From the NCBI GenBank assembly GCA_002695065.1, contig NZNW01000016.1, forward strand, positions 1 through 44,309: a stretch of 44,309 bases of DNA, in the 5' to 3' direction. The translations under genes were made by a program, and so were the position numbers. This stretch comes from Salinicola sp. (GTDB lineage: Bacteria; Pseudomonadota; Gammaproteobacteria; Pseudomonadales; Halomonadaceae). Of the stretch, positions 1 to 10,535 are shown piece after piece; positions within the stretch are counted from its first letter, which is position 1, and the number at the start of each line of letters is the position of its first letter. The notes under the pieces are model-generated. The model was not told where the DNA came from. It did no database searches and saw nothing but the letters and a program-made list of their open reading frames with translations.

Positions 1-173
1 ACCTCGATCGCACGATCCCTGTCGAGACCACCCTCGACGAGTTTCCTGATGCGCGTCTTGAGTGTGCCTACCGGCACCTTATTCAATGTCGCCTTGGTCG
101 TGAGGCTCCCCTCCTTGGGGACATTTCTCTTCTTCAAAACGAGCACTCGCTGCTCGTACGGGGTGATCTTCAT
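1..173 (-). CDS. Unrecognised small protein, 5' part only (runs off left edge)
   Basis: On the minus strand an open frame starts with ATG at 173 and continues without a stop through the first base of the window, giving at least 57 residues. It begins MKITPYEQRVLVLKKRN and contains a stretch (about residues 28-50, TLNKVPVGTLKTRIRKLVEGG) that looks like a basic helix-turn-helix. A good ribosome site (GAGGAAG) sits six bases before the ATG. I do not recognise the family. It is richer in Lys/Asn codons ending in A/T than the neighbouring glucan synthase. A DNA-binding role is only an impression from the helix pattern. The opposite-strand frame at 49-249 is judged a shadow because it lacks a ribosome site and family features. 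Confidence 0.5.
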   Translation of the reverse strand, partial: MKITPYEQRVLVLKKRNVPKEGSLTTKATLNKVPVGTLKTRIRKLVEGGLDRDRAIE

Positions 174-561
174 CGCGACTTCCTCGGAGGCGCTGGCCTC
201 CTGTTCTCGGGCGAGAGGAAAACGGTATGGCTGGGAGATCCAAAACTGAGCGACTCGACAGAGTCGAGCCTCTCGAAGCTAGTCGCTTCTCCCGAGGCTG
301 ACCACTACTTTCTCGGCAGGATGCCCAACTCGCGAAGGGCGCACCGCGGCGCCGCGCCGAACGCCCTGGCTGGCACCGAAGTCAGTACTCGCTAATTCGC
401 CATCCACCACCCATACTGACTTCACGATCTGCTCGGACTCTCGCCAGGCGCGTGCCGATCATCCAAGGTCGGCCTGCACCTCTCGTGATTCTCCCCATCT
501 CTTCGCACGCCGTGACGGTCGGTCATGGCGCCTTCCACTTCGACACTCGACGAACTTTCGA
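174..561. other. Intergenic region, no gene seen
   Basis: About 390 bases separate the divergent left-edge gene and the glucan synthase. I see a small inverted repeat at 251-266 (CGACTC/GAGTCG arms) without a T-run, and a GC-rich palindromic patch near 345-355. No convincing promoter could be picked for the large gene. The glucan synthase start is itself uncertain, so the true gap may extend to 603, 675 or 729. Confidence 0.5.
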
Positions 562-3500
562 GTGACACCGCCTAACGCCAGCAGGCGTGCTTCGTTTTTC
601 ACCATGGCATGGCGTTACCGCCTCGATCCGGGTCCTGATCCCCTCGGTCGGCGGCAGGAGATCACCAATGCATCGATGCAACGATTTGCCGATCGCTCCT
701 CCCCGCCCCTCGTCGCACGGGGGCAGGCCATGAACGCCTGGTGGCGTCGAGACGACGCCAGTGCCAACCCGCCTCCCCCCTGGGATGCCAGGACGCCGGT
801 CCGCGAAGAGCTCTTCGGCCCGGAACGGCTCGAGCAGCACGCCCAGAGCCTCGCGCTGGCACAGCCGATCACCCTGCATCCGCCAGCGGTACTGCCCCTG
901 CATCGACGACTGCACGACAACACGGTGGCACTGGGCGCCGCTTATCGCAGCATTGCCAACGAAGTCGCCCAGCGCCGCAGCATCGTGCCAGCCGCGGAGT
1001 GGCTGCTCGACCACTACCACCATGTCGAGAAACACGTCAGCGACATCGGGGAGGATCTGCCGCCGGGTTACTACCGCCAGTTGCCCAAGCTGGCCGACGG
1101 TCCCTTCGCCGGCTACCCGCGCGTGCTCGGCCTGACCTGGGCCTACGTCGCCCATACCGACAGCCATTTCGATCCCCTCACCCTGTCCCGGTTCATCAAC
1201 GCCTACCAGCGTATCGAAGCGCTGACCATCGGCGAATTGTGGGCGATCGCCATCAGTCTGCGCCTGGTGCTGGTGGAGAACCTGCGCCGACTCTCGGACC
1301 AGATCATCCGTGCGCGGGAAGCCCGGGACGAGGCCGATATCCTGTGCGAAAGCCTGCTGCGACGGGAGGCCGATGGCCATTCGCTGCAGGCTTACGCCCA
1401 TCTCGACATCACCGACCCCTTTGCCGCCCACTTCTACGCCCAGATGGTCAAGCGCCTCAAGGATCAGGATCCCGGCAAGGTGCCGGCGCTGGTCTGGCTG
1501 GAGCAGGAGTTCGCCCGCCAGGGCACATCGACCGCCGCCGTGGTGCACAACGCCCATCAACGCCAGGGCGCGTCCAACGTCAGCGTCCGCAACGTGATCA
1601 CCAGCCTGCGCCACATCGCCGATTTCGACTGGGCAACCCTGGTCGAGCAGGTCAGCCTGGTCGACCGGCGCCTGCGCGCGGACAGCCGCTTCGCGGAGAT
1701 GGACTTCGCCACCCGCGACCGCTACCGCAACGCCATCGAGCAACTGGCCCGGGGCTCGCACCGGGACGAACTGCTGGTGACCGAGCAGGCGCTTGCCGCC
1801 GCGCAGGCCGAGCTTGCCCCGGATTGCCAGCCGGCCGACGCGGAACAACGCACCGATCCGGGGTATTACCTGATTGCCGACGGTCGTCGCGAACTGGAGC
1901 GGTCGCTGGGCTTCCGCCCGCCCCTGGCGCTGCGGGTTCGCCGGGCCGTGCTGAAGCTGGGGCTGGCCGGCTACGCCTGCGCCACCAGCCTGATCACACT
2001 GCTGCTGCTGGGACTTGCCGTGTGGGCGCTGGGGGCGGCCGGGCTGGCGCCGATGTGGCAACTGCCATGGCTGGTACTGATCTTCCTGCCCGCCTACGAG
2101 GTGGCGACGGCACTGGCCAACCGCGCCCTGGGTGAAGGTGTCGGCGGCGAGGCGCTGCCCGGCCTGGCACTCGAGGAGGGCGTTCCCACGACGCTCAGAA
2201 CGCTGGTCGTGGTACCGGCCATGCTGACCGAATCGGTCGCGCTGCGTGAACTGATCGAGCGCCTGGAAGTGCACTATCTCTCCGGCACCGGCGGCGACCT
2301 GACCTTCGCCCTGCTGCTGGACGGGCGCGATGCCAATACCGCCGAACTCGCCAGCGACGACATCCTGCTGGCCAGTGCGGTGGACGCCATGGCGCGCCTC
2401 AACCAGCGTCATGGCAACGGCCCGGCAGGCCCGCGCTTCCTGCTGCTCTATCGCCGCCGGCTCTACAATGCCAGCGAGGGCTGCTGGATGGGCTGGGAGC
2501 GCAAGCGCGGCAAATTGACCGAGCTCAACCGCCTGCTGCGTGGCGCCGACGATACCTCCTATATCTCCGTCGATGGCCACACGCCCTGGGTGCCGCCCGG
2601 CGTGCGCTACGTGGTCACGCTGGATAGCGACACCCGCCTGCCTCGCGACACCATCGCCAGGCTGGTCGGCAAGATGGCGCACCCGCTCAATCAGCCGGTT
2701 TTCGGGCCCAGCGATCGGGTCGTTCGCGGCCACGCCATTCTCCAGCCCCGGGTGACGCCCTCGCTGCCCATCGGTCGGCAGGGCTCGCGCTACCAGCGGC
2801 TGTTTTCCGCCCCCGGCGGCATGGACGTCTACACCGCCGCGGTGTCGGATCTCTATCAGGACCTGTTCGGCGAGGGGTCGTTCGCGGGCAAGGGTATCTA
2901 CGCCGTGGACGCCTACGAGCGCTCGCTGGTGGGCCGGATTCCCGAGAACAGCCTGCTCAGCCACGACCTGCTGGAGGGCATCTTCGCGCGGGCCGGTCTC
3001 GCTTCGGATGTCGAAGTCGTCGAAGCCTACCCGGAGCGTTACGACGTCGCCTCCAGACGCCAGCACCGCTGGACACGGGGTGACTGGCAGCTACTGCCCT
3101 GGTTCTGGGGGAAGCGTTCGGACCGCCAGGCGCTGACCGCCGTCGGCTGCTGGAAGATCGCCGACAACCTGCGCCGGTCGCTGCTGGCGCCGAGCCTGTT
3201 CGGCGCGCTGATGATCTGTGCCTGGCTACCGATGTCGGCCGCACTGACCGCCCTGGCACTGACGCTGGCCTGCCTGATCATTCCCGCGCTGATCCCTGTC
3301 GTCTCGGCGCTCGTGCCCCATCGCCGCGACGGCAACTGGCGCCATCACTGGCGGACACTGGCCCGGGACCTGCGAACCGAGATGGGGCGCTGCCTGCTGA
3401 GCCTGACCCTGCTGGCGGATCAGGCGTGGCAGATGGGCGATGCCATCCTCCGCACGCTCTTTCGCGTCTACGTCTCCCAGCGCCATCTACTGGAGTGGAC

Positions 3501-6500
3501 GACGGCGTCACAGCTGGCCGGCAACGAACGTCTCGGCGCGGCCGGCTTCGGCCGCGAAATGGCCGGCGGCACGCTGCTGAGCCTGGCGCTGGCGCTGATT
3601 CTGGCGATCGTCGAGCCACCGGCCTGGATCGTCATCCTGCCGCTGCTGGTGCTGTGGCTGGTCGCCCCGCTGATCGCGCTCTGGACCAGCCGCGCCCCCA
3701 CCGACACCACCGACAACCTGCGTCTATCGCCACCCCAGGCGCAGGCGTTGCGACGCATCGCCCGACGCACCTGGCAATTCTTCGACACCTTCGTGACCGC
3801 GGACTCCCACGCGCTGCCACCGGACAATTTCCAGTTCGACCCCAAACCGGTCATCGCCCAGCGCACCTCGCCCACCAACATCGGCCTCTACCTGCTGGCG
3901 TGCGTCGCCGCGCGGGATTTCGCCTGGATCGGCACCCATCGCGCCGTGGAGCGACTCGAGGCCACGATGGCCACGCTGCTCGTGCTGGAGCGCTGCAAGG
4001 GCCATTTCTACAACTGGTACGACACCCGGACACTGGCGCCGCTCGATCCGCTCTACGTCTCCACGGTCGACAGCGGCAACCTGGCAGGCCACCTGATCAC
4101 GCTGGCCAACGCCTGCGACGCCTGGATCGCCCACCCGCATGTCCTCGACCCGCGCAACGGCCTCGCCGATACCCTGCTGCTGTGCCGCGAGGACATCGCC
4201 GCCACCGAGTCGCTCGACGCCGAGACGCGGACGGCCCTGCTCGACGAGCTGGATTCGCTCTCCTCCCATCTCGAAGCGATCGGCTACGGCATCGAGTATT
4301 GCGATGCCCTACGTCAGTCGATCGCTACCTGCCAGCAGCTGCTGGGAACGCAACCCGACGCCCCCTCGGAGGCCGACGAGGCGACCGGGGAGGTCTCGCC
4401 GCAGCGCTGGATGCTGATCCTGCAGCACTGCCTCGACGAACACCGACGCGACGCCGAGGACACGGCGCCCCTGGCCCAGGCCGCCGCCTCGGGCGATGCT
4501 GCGGAGGCCGCACCCGAGGCCACCCTGGCCCGGCGCCTTCAAATGCTGGCGACGCAATCGCGGCGGCTCGCACTGGAGATGGATTTCCACTTCCTGCTGG
4601 TGCCGGAGCGCAAGCTGATGTCGATCGGTTACGCCCCCCAGGAGGATCGGGTCGACGAAGGCTGCTACGACCTGCTCGCTTCCGAGGCGCGCCTGGCGAG
4701 CCTGCTGGCGATCGCCAAGGGCGACCTGCCCACCCGCCACTGGTTCCGCCTGGGCCGGGCGGTGACACCGCTGAAAGAGGGCGTCGCGCTGATCTCGTGG
4801 TCGGGCTCGATGTTCGAGTACCTGATGCCCTCGCTGGTCATGCGCGCACCGTTCGGCAGCCTGCTGGAGCAGACCAACCGGCTGGTCGTGGCCAGCCAGC
4901 GCCTGTATGCCAGGCGCCATGACATCCCCTGGGGTATCTCGGAATCCGCCTACAACGCGCGGGACATCGACTTCACCTATCAGTACTCCAACTTCGGCGT
5001 GCCGGAACTGGGGCTCAAGCGGGGGCTCGGCGACAACCTGGTCATCGCCCCCTATGCCACCGCACTGGCGACCATGGTCGCGCCGCAGGCCGCGCTGGAG
5101 AACTTCGCCCGCCTGCAAACGATGGAGGCGGAGAGCCACTTCGGCTTCTTCGAGGCGATCGACTTCACCCCGACGCGGCTGCCGATCGACCGGACCTTCG
5201 TCATCGTGCGCAACGTCATGGCCCACCACCAGGGGATGACCATCGCCGCCATCGCCAACAGCCTGCTCGAGGGACGGCTGCGCAGCCACTTCCATAGCGA
5301 GCCGATCATCCAGGCCAGCGAGCTGCTGCTGCACGAGCGCCTGCCACGGGAGGTCGCGACCCTGCCATCTCCCAACGATGCCCGGCACGCCGCGCCGTCG
5401 AGCGGCGCCGCCACAGCGGCGGCGGCAGCGGTGCGACGGCACGTCGGAGAGCCCTCCTCGGCGCCTCCGGTGACCCACCTGCTCTCCAATGGACGCTACA
5501 ACGTGATGCTGACCGCCGCCGGCGCCGGCTTCAGTCGCTGGCAGCGCCAGGCGATCACCCGCTGGCGCGAGGACGCCACCAGCGACGACTGGGGCAGCTT
5601 CATCCTGCTGCGCGACCGGGAGAGCAACGTGCGCTGGTCCGCTGGCGCGCACCCGCTGGCCAAGGTAGCCGACTGGCGAGAGGTGGTCTTCGCCGAGGAT
5701 CACGCCCGTTTCACCCGTCGCGACGGTGAGATCACCACCACCCTCGAGGTGCTGGTCTCCGGTGAGGACGATGGAGAGGTACGACGTGTCTCGGTCACCA
5801 ACGGCGGTCGCCATGCGGTGACCATCGAGCTGACCTCCTACGCCGAGGTGGTGCTGACCCAGCCGCCCACCGACGATGCCCACCCGGCCTTCGCCAAACT
5901 GTTCGTCGAGACCGATTTCGTCGCCGACTACGCCGCCCTGACCGCGACCCGACGCCGCCGGGACGCCAACGAAACGCCGATCTGGGCGGCACACTTCGCG
6001 GTGGTCAAGGGGGAGTGCGAAGCGCCGCAGTACGAGACGGATCGCGCACGCTTCCTGGGCCGGGGGCGTCAGCTCGGCGATGCCCTGGCGCTCGCCGGCC
6101 AGCCGCTGTCGAACACCACCGGGGTGGTGCTGGATCCGATCTTCTCGCTGCGCTACGTGCTGCACATCACGCCTGGGCACGTCGCCCACGTCGATTTCTG
6201 GACGGTGGTCGCCGAGAGCCGCGAATCGATGCTGGCACTGATCGACATGCATCACGACACCAGCGCCTTCGAACGCGCCCGCACCCTGGCCTGGACCCAG
6301 GCCCAGGTGCAGCTGCGCCATCTCGACATCGAGCTGGAGGAGGCCGCCGATTTCCAGCGCCTGGCGGCGCCGATCCTCTACAGCGATGCCCGCTTCCGCT
6401 CCTCCTCCGAGGCGCTCGAGCGCGGGCTGGCGATGCAGTCCAACCTCTGGCCGATGGGGATCTCCGGCGACCTGCCGATCGTGCTGCTGCGTCTCGGCGA

Positions 6501-9500
6501 AATCGAGGAGGTGGCCTGGCTGAAGACGCTGCTGCGTGCCCACGAATACTGGCGGGCCAAAGGGCTCGGCGTCGATCTGGTGGTGCTCAACGATCGCGCC
6601 CACTCCTATCTGGAGGAGTTGCAGGAGGCGATCGAGTCGGCCGTCCGCGCCAACCGACCGCCCCCCCATGTCGATGGCGACCTGGCGCTGGGCTCGGTCT
6701 ACACCTTGAGAGCCAACCAGTTGAACCTGGCCAGCCAGGAGCTGCTGCTGGCCGTGGCCCGGGTGGTGCTGACGGCGCGCAAGGGCGCGCTCACCGCCCA
6801 GCTCGACGCGCTGCTGGCGCCGCCCTCGCCCAGGCCCGCCGCCGGCGCGCTTCCCCGGGCCGAGAAGCTCGGGTCCGGCGCACCCAGGGCCGAGGTCCCG
6901 TCCCTCGACGTCCATCGTGACCCCCTGGCGCACCCGACCGTCGTGCCCAACGGCAAACCCGACACGCCGGCCGCGCCACCGCGACCGGCGGTGGCCCCCT
7001 CCTCGCGCCCGCCGCTGGGGGATCTGGTCTTCTTCAACGGTACCGGCGGCTTCGACCGTGACGGACGCGAGTACGTCTGCGTGCTCGACAATGGCGATAC
7101 CACACCGCAGCCCTGGATCAACGTCATCGCCAACGCCGGTTTCGGTTTTCAGGTCTCGGCGGAGGGCGGTGGCTATACCTGGGCGGACAACAGCCGCGAG
7201 AACCAATTGACGCCATGGTCCAACGATCCGGTCAGCGACCTGCCCGGCGAGGTGATCTACGTCCAGGATGCCGACAGCGGCGCGCTGACCACCGTCACCG
7301 CTCGCCCATGTCCCACGCGCCCCGGACATCAGGCCCGCCATGTCGCCCGTCACGGTTTCGGCTACACCCGTTTTGAGCACGACACGCCCCAGCTATCCAT
7401 GGTGCTGCTGCAGTACGTGCCGTTGAACGACCCGATCAAGATATCGCGGCTGACACTGGAAAATCGCACCGCGACCCCCCGCCGGCTGATGGTGACCGCC
7501 TACACCGCCTGGGTGATGGGCACGTCGCGGGCCAGGACCGCACCGTTCCTGATCTCCCGCCACGATCCCGTCACCGGCGCGCTGTTGATGCAAAACCCGT
7601 GGAACCAGGCCTTCCCGGGACGAGTCGGATTCGTCGACCTGGACGGCCGCCAGAGTGGCTGGACCGCCGACCGCCGCGAGTTCCTCGGCCGAGGCTCGCT
7701 GGCCGCGCCGGAGGCGCTAACCAAAATGCGCCCGCTGTCGGCAAGCGTCGGGGCGGGGCGTGACCCTTGCACGGTGCAGCAGTGCGAACTGACGCTGGCC
7801 CCCGGGGAGACGGTCGAAATCGTGGCGTTCATGGGCCAGGCCAGCGACGACGAGGCCGCCCGGGAGTTGATAACGCGCTATCGACGCACCGATCTCGACG
7901 CCAAGCTGGACGAGGTCGAAGCCTACTGGCAGACGCTGCATGGGGCCTTGCAGATCAGCACGCCGGACCCGGCCATGGACCTGATGCTCAACGGCTGGCT
8001 GACCTACCAGACCCTGGCCTGTCGCATCGTGGCGCGCTCGGCGTTCTACCAGGCCAGCGGCGCCTACGGTTTCCGCGACCAGCTGCAGGATGGCATGGCG
8101 CTCACCTTCGCCATGCCGGCGCTGGCGCGACATCACCTGCTGCGCGCCGCCGGTCGCCAGTTCGTCGAGGGCGACGTACAGCACTGGTGGCTGCCGCACT
8201 CCGGCCAGGGCGTGCGCACCCGGATCTCCGACGACCGGGTGTGGCTCGCGTTTGCCGCCGCGACTTACATTCAGGCAACGGACGACCCCGCGGTGCTGGA
8301 CGAGCGGGTCGCTTTCCTGGAGGGGCCGCCGCTGGCGCCGGAGGCCCATGACGACTTCGCCCAACCGCTGACGGCCGACGAGGCGGCGTCGCTGTTCGAG
8401 CACTGCGCCCGCGCCCTGGACCAGGCTCTCGAGCGGTTCGGCGAGCACGGCCTGCCACTGATCGGGACCGGTGACTGGAACGATGGCTTCAATCGTATCG
8501 GCGAAGCGGGTCGCGGCGAGAGCGTGTGGCTGGGCTGGCTGCTGCTGCGCACGCTGCTGCTGTTCGCGCCGCTGGCCGACACCCGCGACGCGCCGGAAGC
8601 GCGGGCCCGCGCCCAGCGCTGGCGGGAACGCGCCGAGACGCTGCGCCAGGCGCTGGAGAGCGAGGCCTGGGACGGTCAATGGTACCGCCGCGCCACTTTC
8701 GACGATGGCCGGTGGCTCGGCACCCACGACAACGACGCCTGCCGGATCGACGCCATCGCGCAGTCGTGGGCGGTGCTGTCGGAAGGTGCCGACCCCGAGC
8801 GCGCCGCCCAGGCCATGGCGTCGGTGTCACGCCACCTGATCCGCCCCGAGGAGCGACTGGCGCTGCTGTTCACGCCGGCGTTCGACCGGACCGCAATGGA
8901 GCCCGGCTACATCAAGGGCTATCCGGCGGGGCTGCGGGAGAACGGCGGGCAGTACACCCATGCCGCGATGTGGTCGATCCTGGCGTTCGTCAAGCTGGGC
9001 CAGGCCGACCAAGCCTACAGGTTGTTCTCGCTGCTCAACCCGATCAACCACGCCCTGACACCGGAAGAGGTGGCGCGCTACCGCGTCGAACCCTACGTGA
9101 TCGCCGCCGATGTCTACTCCGAGCCGCCTCACGTCGGACGCGGCGGCTGGACCTGGTACACCGGCTCCGCCGGCTGGATGTACCAGGCCGGCGTGGCCGG
9201 CATCCTGGGGATTCGCCGGGAGGGTCGCCGGTTGATCGTCTCGCCCTGCATTCCCGATGCGTGGCCGGGCTTTCATGCCACCGTCAACCTCGAGGGGAGC
9301 GCCTGCATGATCCGCGTCGAGCGACCCTCCGACGGCCGGCCCGCCGGTGCCACGCTGGATGGAGAGCCGCTGCCCGACAGCGCTTGCGAAGCGTGGCTGA
9401 CCCTGGACGGCGAACCTCACCTGCTGATCCTCCGTCTCGCCGAGCGCGGCCCCGATCCGGCACTGCCCGGTTCCGTCCCGCAAACCTCCCCGCCACCGAC

Positions 9501-9528
9501 GGCCACTGCCGCCGACGGCGAATCATGA
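562..9528 (+). CDS. ndvB: Cyclic beta-1,2-glucan synthase (NdvB/ChvB family)
   Basis: A 2988-codon membrane protein that polymerises UDP-glucose into beta-1,2-glucan, trims it and cyclises it for the periplasm (family knowledge). Visible order: an N-terminal region typical of the family (REELFGPERLEQHAQSLA, residues 76-93); membrane segments about 455-520; a GT84 glucosyltransferase domain about 550-850 with LDSDTRLPRDT near 686 and QHRWTRGDWQ near 832; further membrane helices about 870-1080; a glucoamylase-like transglycosylase/cyclisation region about 1130-1640; then the GH94 phosphorylase-like part with sugar-binding beta-sandwich blocks near 1650 and 2155 and the catalytic-type GDWNDGFNRIG near 2637. 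Length matches NdvB/ChvB (about 2800-2900). The GTG at 562 lacks a ribosome site. ATGs at 604, 676 and 730 are alternatives, and 730 best fits the conserved start. A transglutaminase-like gene follows 88 bp later. Confidence 0.9.
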   Translation: MTPPNASRRASFFTMAWRYRLDPGPDPLGRRQEITNASMQRFADRSSPPLVARGQAMNAWWRRDDASANPPPPWDARTPVREELFGPERLEQHAQSLALAQPITLHPPAVLPLHRRLHDNTVALGAAYRSIANEVAQRRSIVPAAEWLLDHYHHVEKHVSDIGEDLPPGYYRQLPKLADGPFAGYPRVLGLTWAYVAHTDSHFDPLTLSRFINAYQRIEALTIGELWAIAISLRLVLVENLRRLSDQIIRAREARDEADILCESLLRREADGHSLQAYAHLDITDPFAAHFYAQMVKRLKDQDPGKVPALVWLEQEFARQGTSTAAVVHNAHQRQGASNVSVRNVITSLRHIADFDWATLVEQVSLVDRRLRADSRFAEMDFATRDRYRNAIEQLARGSHRDELLVTEQALAAAQAELAPDCQPADAEQRTDPGYYLIADGRRELERSLGFRPPLALRVRRAVLKLGLAGYACATSLITLLLLGLAVWALGAAGLAPMWQLPWLVLIFLPAYEVATALANRALGEGVGGEALPGLALEEGVPTTLRTLVVVPAMLTESVALRELIERLEVHYLSGTGGDLTFALLLDGRDANTAELASDDILLASAVDAMARLNQRHGNGPAGPRFLLLYRRRLYNASEGCWMGWERKRGKLTELNRLLRGADDTSYISVDGHTPWVPPGVRYVVTLDSDTRLPRDTIARLVGKMAHPLNQPVFGPSDRVVRGHAILQPRVTPSLPIGRQGSRYQRLFSAPGGMDVYTAAVSDLYQDLFGEGSFAGKGIYAVDAYERSLVGRIPENSLLSHDLLEGIFARAGLASDVEVVEAYPERYDVASRRQHRWTRGDWQLLPWFWGKRSDRQALTAVGCWKIADNLRRSLLAPSLFGALMICAWLPMSAALTALALTLACLIIPALIPVVSALVPHRRDGNWRHHWRTLARDLRTEMGRCLLSLTLLADQAWQMGDAILRTLFRVYVSQRHLLEWTTASQLAGNERLGAAGFGREMAGGTLLSLALALILAIVEPPAWIVILPLLVLWLVAPLIALWTSRAPTDTTDNLRLSPPQAQALRRIARRTWQFFDTFVTADSHALPPDNFQFDPKPVIAQRTSPTNIGLYLLACVAARDFAWIGTHRAVERLEATMATLLVLERCKGHFYNWYDTRTLAPLDPLYVSTVDSGNLAGHLITLANACDAWIAHPHVLDPRNGLADTLLLCREDIAATESLDAETRTALLDELDSLSSHLEAIGYGIEYCDALRQSIATCQQLLGTQPDAPSEADEATGEVSPQRWMLILQHCLDEHRRDAEDTAPLAQAAASGDAAEAAPEATLARRLQMLATQSRRLALEMDFHFLLVPERKLMSIGYAPQEDRVDEGCYDLLASEARLASLLAIAKGDLPTRHWFRLGRAVTPLKEGVALISWSGSMFEYLMPSLVMRAPFGSLLEQTNRLVVASQRLYARRHDIPWGISESAYNARDIDFTYQYSNFGVPELGLKRGLGDNLVIAPYATALATMVAPQAALENFARLQTMEAESHFGFFEAIDFTPTRLPIDRTFVIVRNVMAHHQGMTIAAIANSLLEGRLRSHFHSEPIIQASELLLHERLPREVATLPSPNDARHAAPSSGAATAAAAAVRRHVGEPSSAPPVTHLLSNGRYNVMLTAAGAGFSRWQRQAITRWREDATSDDWGSFILLRDRESNVRWSAGAHPLAKVADWREVVFAEDHARFTRRDGEITTTLEVLVSGEDDGEVRRVSVTNGGRHAVTIELTSYAEVVLTQPPTDDAHPAFAKLFVETDFVADYAALTATRRRRDANETPIWAAHFAVVKGECEAPQYETDRARFLGRGRQLGDALALAGQPLSNTTGVVLDPIFSLRYVLHITPGHVAHVDFWTVVAESRESMLALIDMHHDTSAFERARTLAWTQAQVQLRHLDIELEEAADFQRLAAPILYSDARFRSSSEALERGLAMQSNLWPMGISGDLPIVLLRLGEIEEVAWLKTLLRAHEYWRAKGLGVDLVVLNDRAHSYLEELQEAIESAVRANRPPPHVDGDLALGSVYTLRANQLNLASQELLLAVARVVLTARKGALTAQLDALLAPPSPRPAAGALPRAEKLGSGAPRAEVPSLDVHRDPLAHPTVVPNGKPDTPAAPPRPAVAPSSRPPLGDLVFFNGTGGFDRDGREYVCVLDNGDTTPQPWINVIANAGFGFQVSAEGGGYTWADNSRENQLTPWSNDPVSDLPGEVIYVQDADSGALTTVTARPCPTRPGHQARHVARHGFGYTRFEHDTPQLSMVLLQYVPLNDPIKISRLTLENRTATPRRLMVTAYTAWVMGTSRARTAPFLISRHDPVTGALLMQNPWNQAFPGRVGFVDLDGRQSGWTADRREFLGRGSLAAPEALTKMRPLSASVGAGRDPCTVQQCELTLAPGETVEIVAFMGQASDDEAARELITRYRRTDLDAKLDEVEAYWQTLHGALQISTPDPAMDLMLNGWLTYQTLACRIVARSAFYQASGAYGFRDQLQDGMALTFAMPALARHHLLRAAGRQFVEGDVQHWWLPHSGQGVRTRISDDRVWLAFAAATYIQATDDPAVLDERVAFLEGPPLAPEAHDDFAQPLTADEAASLFEHCARALDQALERFGEHGLPLIGTGDWNDGFNRIGEAGRGESVWLGWLLLRTLLLFAPLADTRDAPEARARAQRWRERAETLRQALESEAWDGQWYRRATFDDGRWLGTHDNDACRIDAIAQSWAVLSEGADPERAAQAMASVSRHLIRPEERLALLFTPAFDRTAMEPGYIKGYPAGLRENGGQYTHAAMWSILAFVKLGQADQAYRLFSLLNPINHALTPEEVARYRVEPYVIAADVYSEPPHVGRGGWTWYTGSAGWMYQAGVAGILGIRREGRRLIVSPCIPDAWPGFHATVNLEGSACMIRVERPSDGRPAGATLDGEPLPDSACEAWLTLDGEPHLLILRLAERGPDPALPGSVPQTSPPPTATAADGES

Positions 9529-9616
9529 ACGACCGCCGACTCCGGCCCCGCGCGGGGCGCCTGACGGCCACCCGTGCGCCAACACTCGCCATTACGGCCC
9601 CCTGGAGAAACCGCTC

Positions 9617-10432
9617 ATGAGAATTCAGCTCGGTTGCGAAATGATCTATCAGTTCGCCGCACCCACACCGATGATCGCCATGCTCAACGTGCACCATTCA
9701 CGCTTCTCCAGCCTGGAAGGCCCGGATCACCTGATCACCTCGCCGATGGTCAACCTGTCGAGCTACCGCGACAGCTTCGGCAACTGGTGCAACCGCATGG
9801 TGGCGCCGGCCGGCACCTTCACGCTCGGCACCAATGCGATCCTGCATGACGACGGCGGCTACGATCCCGTCGGTCTCGATGCCCGCCAGCATCCGGTGGA
9901 AGAGCTTCCCTCGGAGGTGCTGCAGTACCTGCTGGGCAGCCGTTACTGCGAGACCGACCTGCTCAGCGAGATCGCCTGGCAGCGGTTTCAGGGCACGCCG
10001 CCGGGCTGGGCCCGTGTCCAGGCGATCTGCGATTTCGTCAACCAGCACCTCACCTTCGGCTACGAGCACTCGCGACCCACGCGCACGGCTTCCGAGGCCT
10101 ATCACGAAGGGGTGGGCGTCTGTCGCGACTATACCCATCTCGCCATCACGCTCTGTCGCTGCATGAATCTGCCGGCCCGCTACTGCACCGGCTACATCAG
10201 CGACATCGGCAAGCCGCCGCCCTACGCCGACATGGACTTCGCCGCCTGGATGGAGGTCTATCTGGGAGGCCGCTGGTGGACCTTCGACCCGCGCAACAAC
10301 GCGCCCTGCATCGGCCGCGTGCTGATCGCCCAGGGCCGCGATGCCACCGATGTTCCGCTGACTCATACCTTCGGCCCCAATACCCTGGGCGGCTTCAGCG
10401 TGTGGATCTATGAGCTGGCGCCCAAGGCGTGA
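9617..10432 (+). CDS. Transglutaminase-like family protein
   Basis: 271 residues with the bacterial transglutaminase-like N-terminal beta domain (about 1-100) followed by a transglutaminase-core domain. The nucleophile-type Cys is in GVGVCRDYTHLA (C169) and the Asp in WWTFDPRNN (D224). The position where the core family usually has His (HAW) reads AAW (A209-W211), so the classical Cys-His-Asp triad is incomplete. TGGAGA precedes the ATG by nine bases. The gene follows the glucan synthase on the same strand and is probably co-transcribed with it. A role in periplasmic glucan or envelope maturation is an inference from position. It could be a protease, amidase or non-catalytic cysteine protein; no substrate can be read from the sequence. 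Confidence 0.85.
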   Translation: MRIQLGCEMIYQFAAPTPMIAMLNVHHSRFSSLEGPDHLITSPMVNLSSYRDSFGNWCNRMVAPAGTFTLGTNAILHDDGGYDPVGLDARQHPVEELPSEVLQYLLGSRYCETDLLSEIAWQRFQGTPPGWARVQAICDFVNQHLTFGYEHSRPTRTASEAYHEGVGVCRDYTHLAITLCRCMNLPARYCTGYISDIGKPPPYADMDFAAWMEVYLGGRWWTFDPRNNAPCIGRVLIAQGRDATDVPLTHTFGPNTLGGFSVWIYELAPKA

Positions 10433-10535
10433 ATGGAGAGGGATGTACAAACGAACGGAGAGGCGGGAAAGGACAGGGAGGCGGGAACGGGAATGACGCG
10501 ATGACGCCGATGGGATGAACAGACGATCCGCGAAG

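Noticed and set aside
523..3066. 847-codon minus-strand frame opposite the glucan synthase
   Set aside because: Low-complexity Gln/Gly/Arg-rich product with no family; it mirrors the codon bias of the real plus-strand gene.
4309..7380. 1023-codon minus-strand frame opposite the glucan synthase
   Set aside because: Same kind of GC-bias shadow; the plus-strand protein is conserved throughout this stretch.
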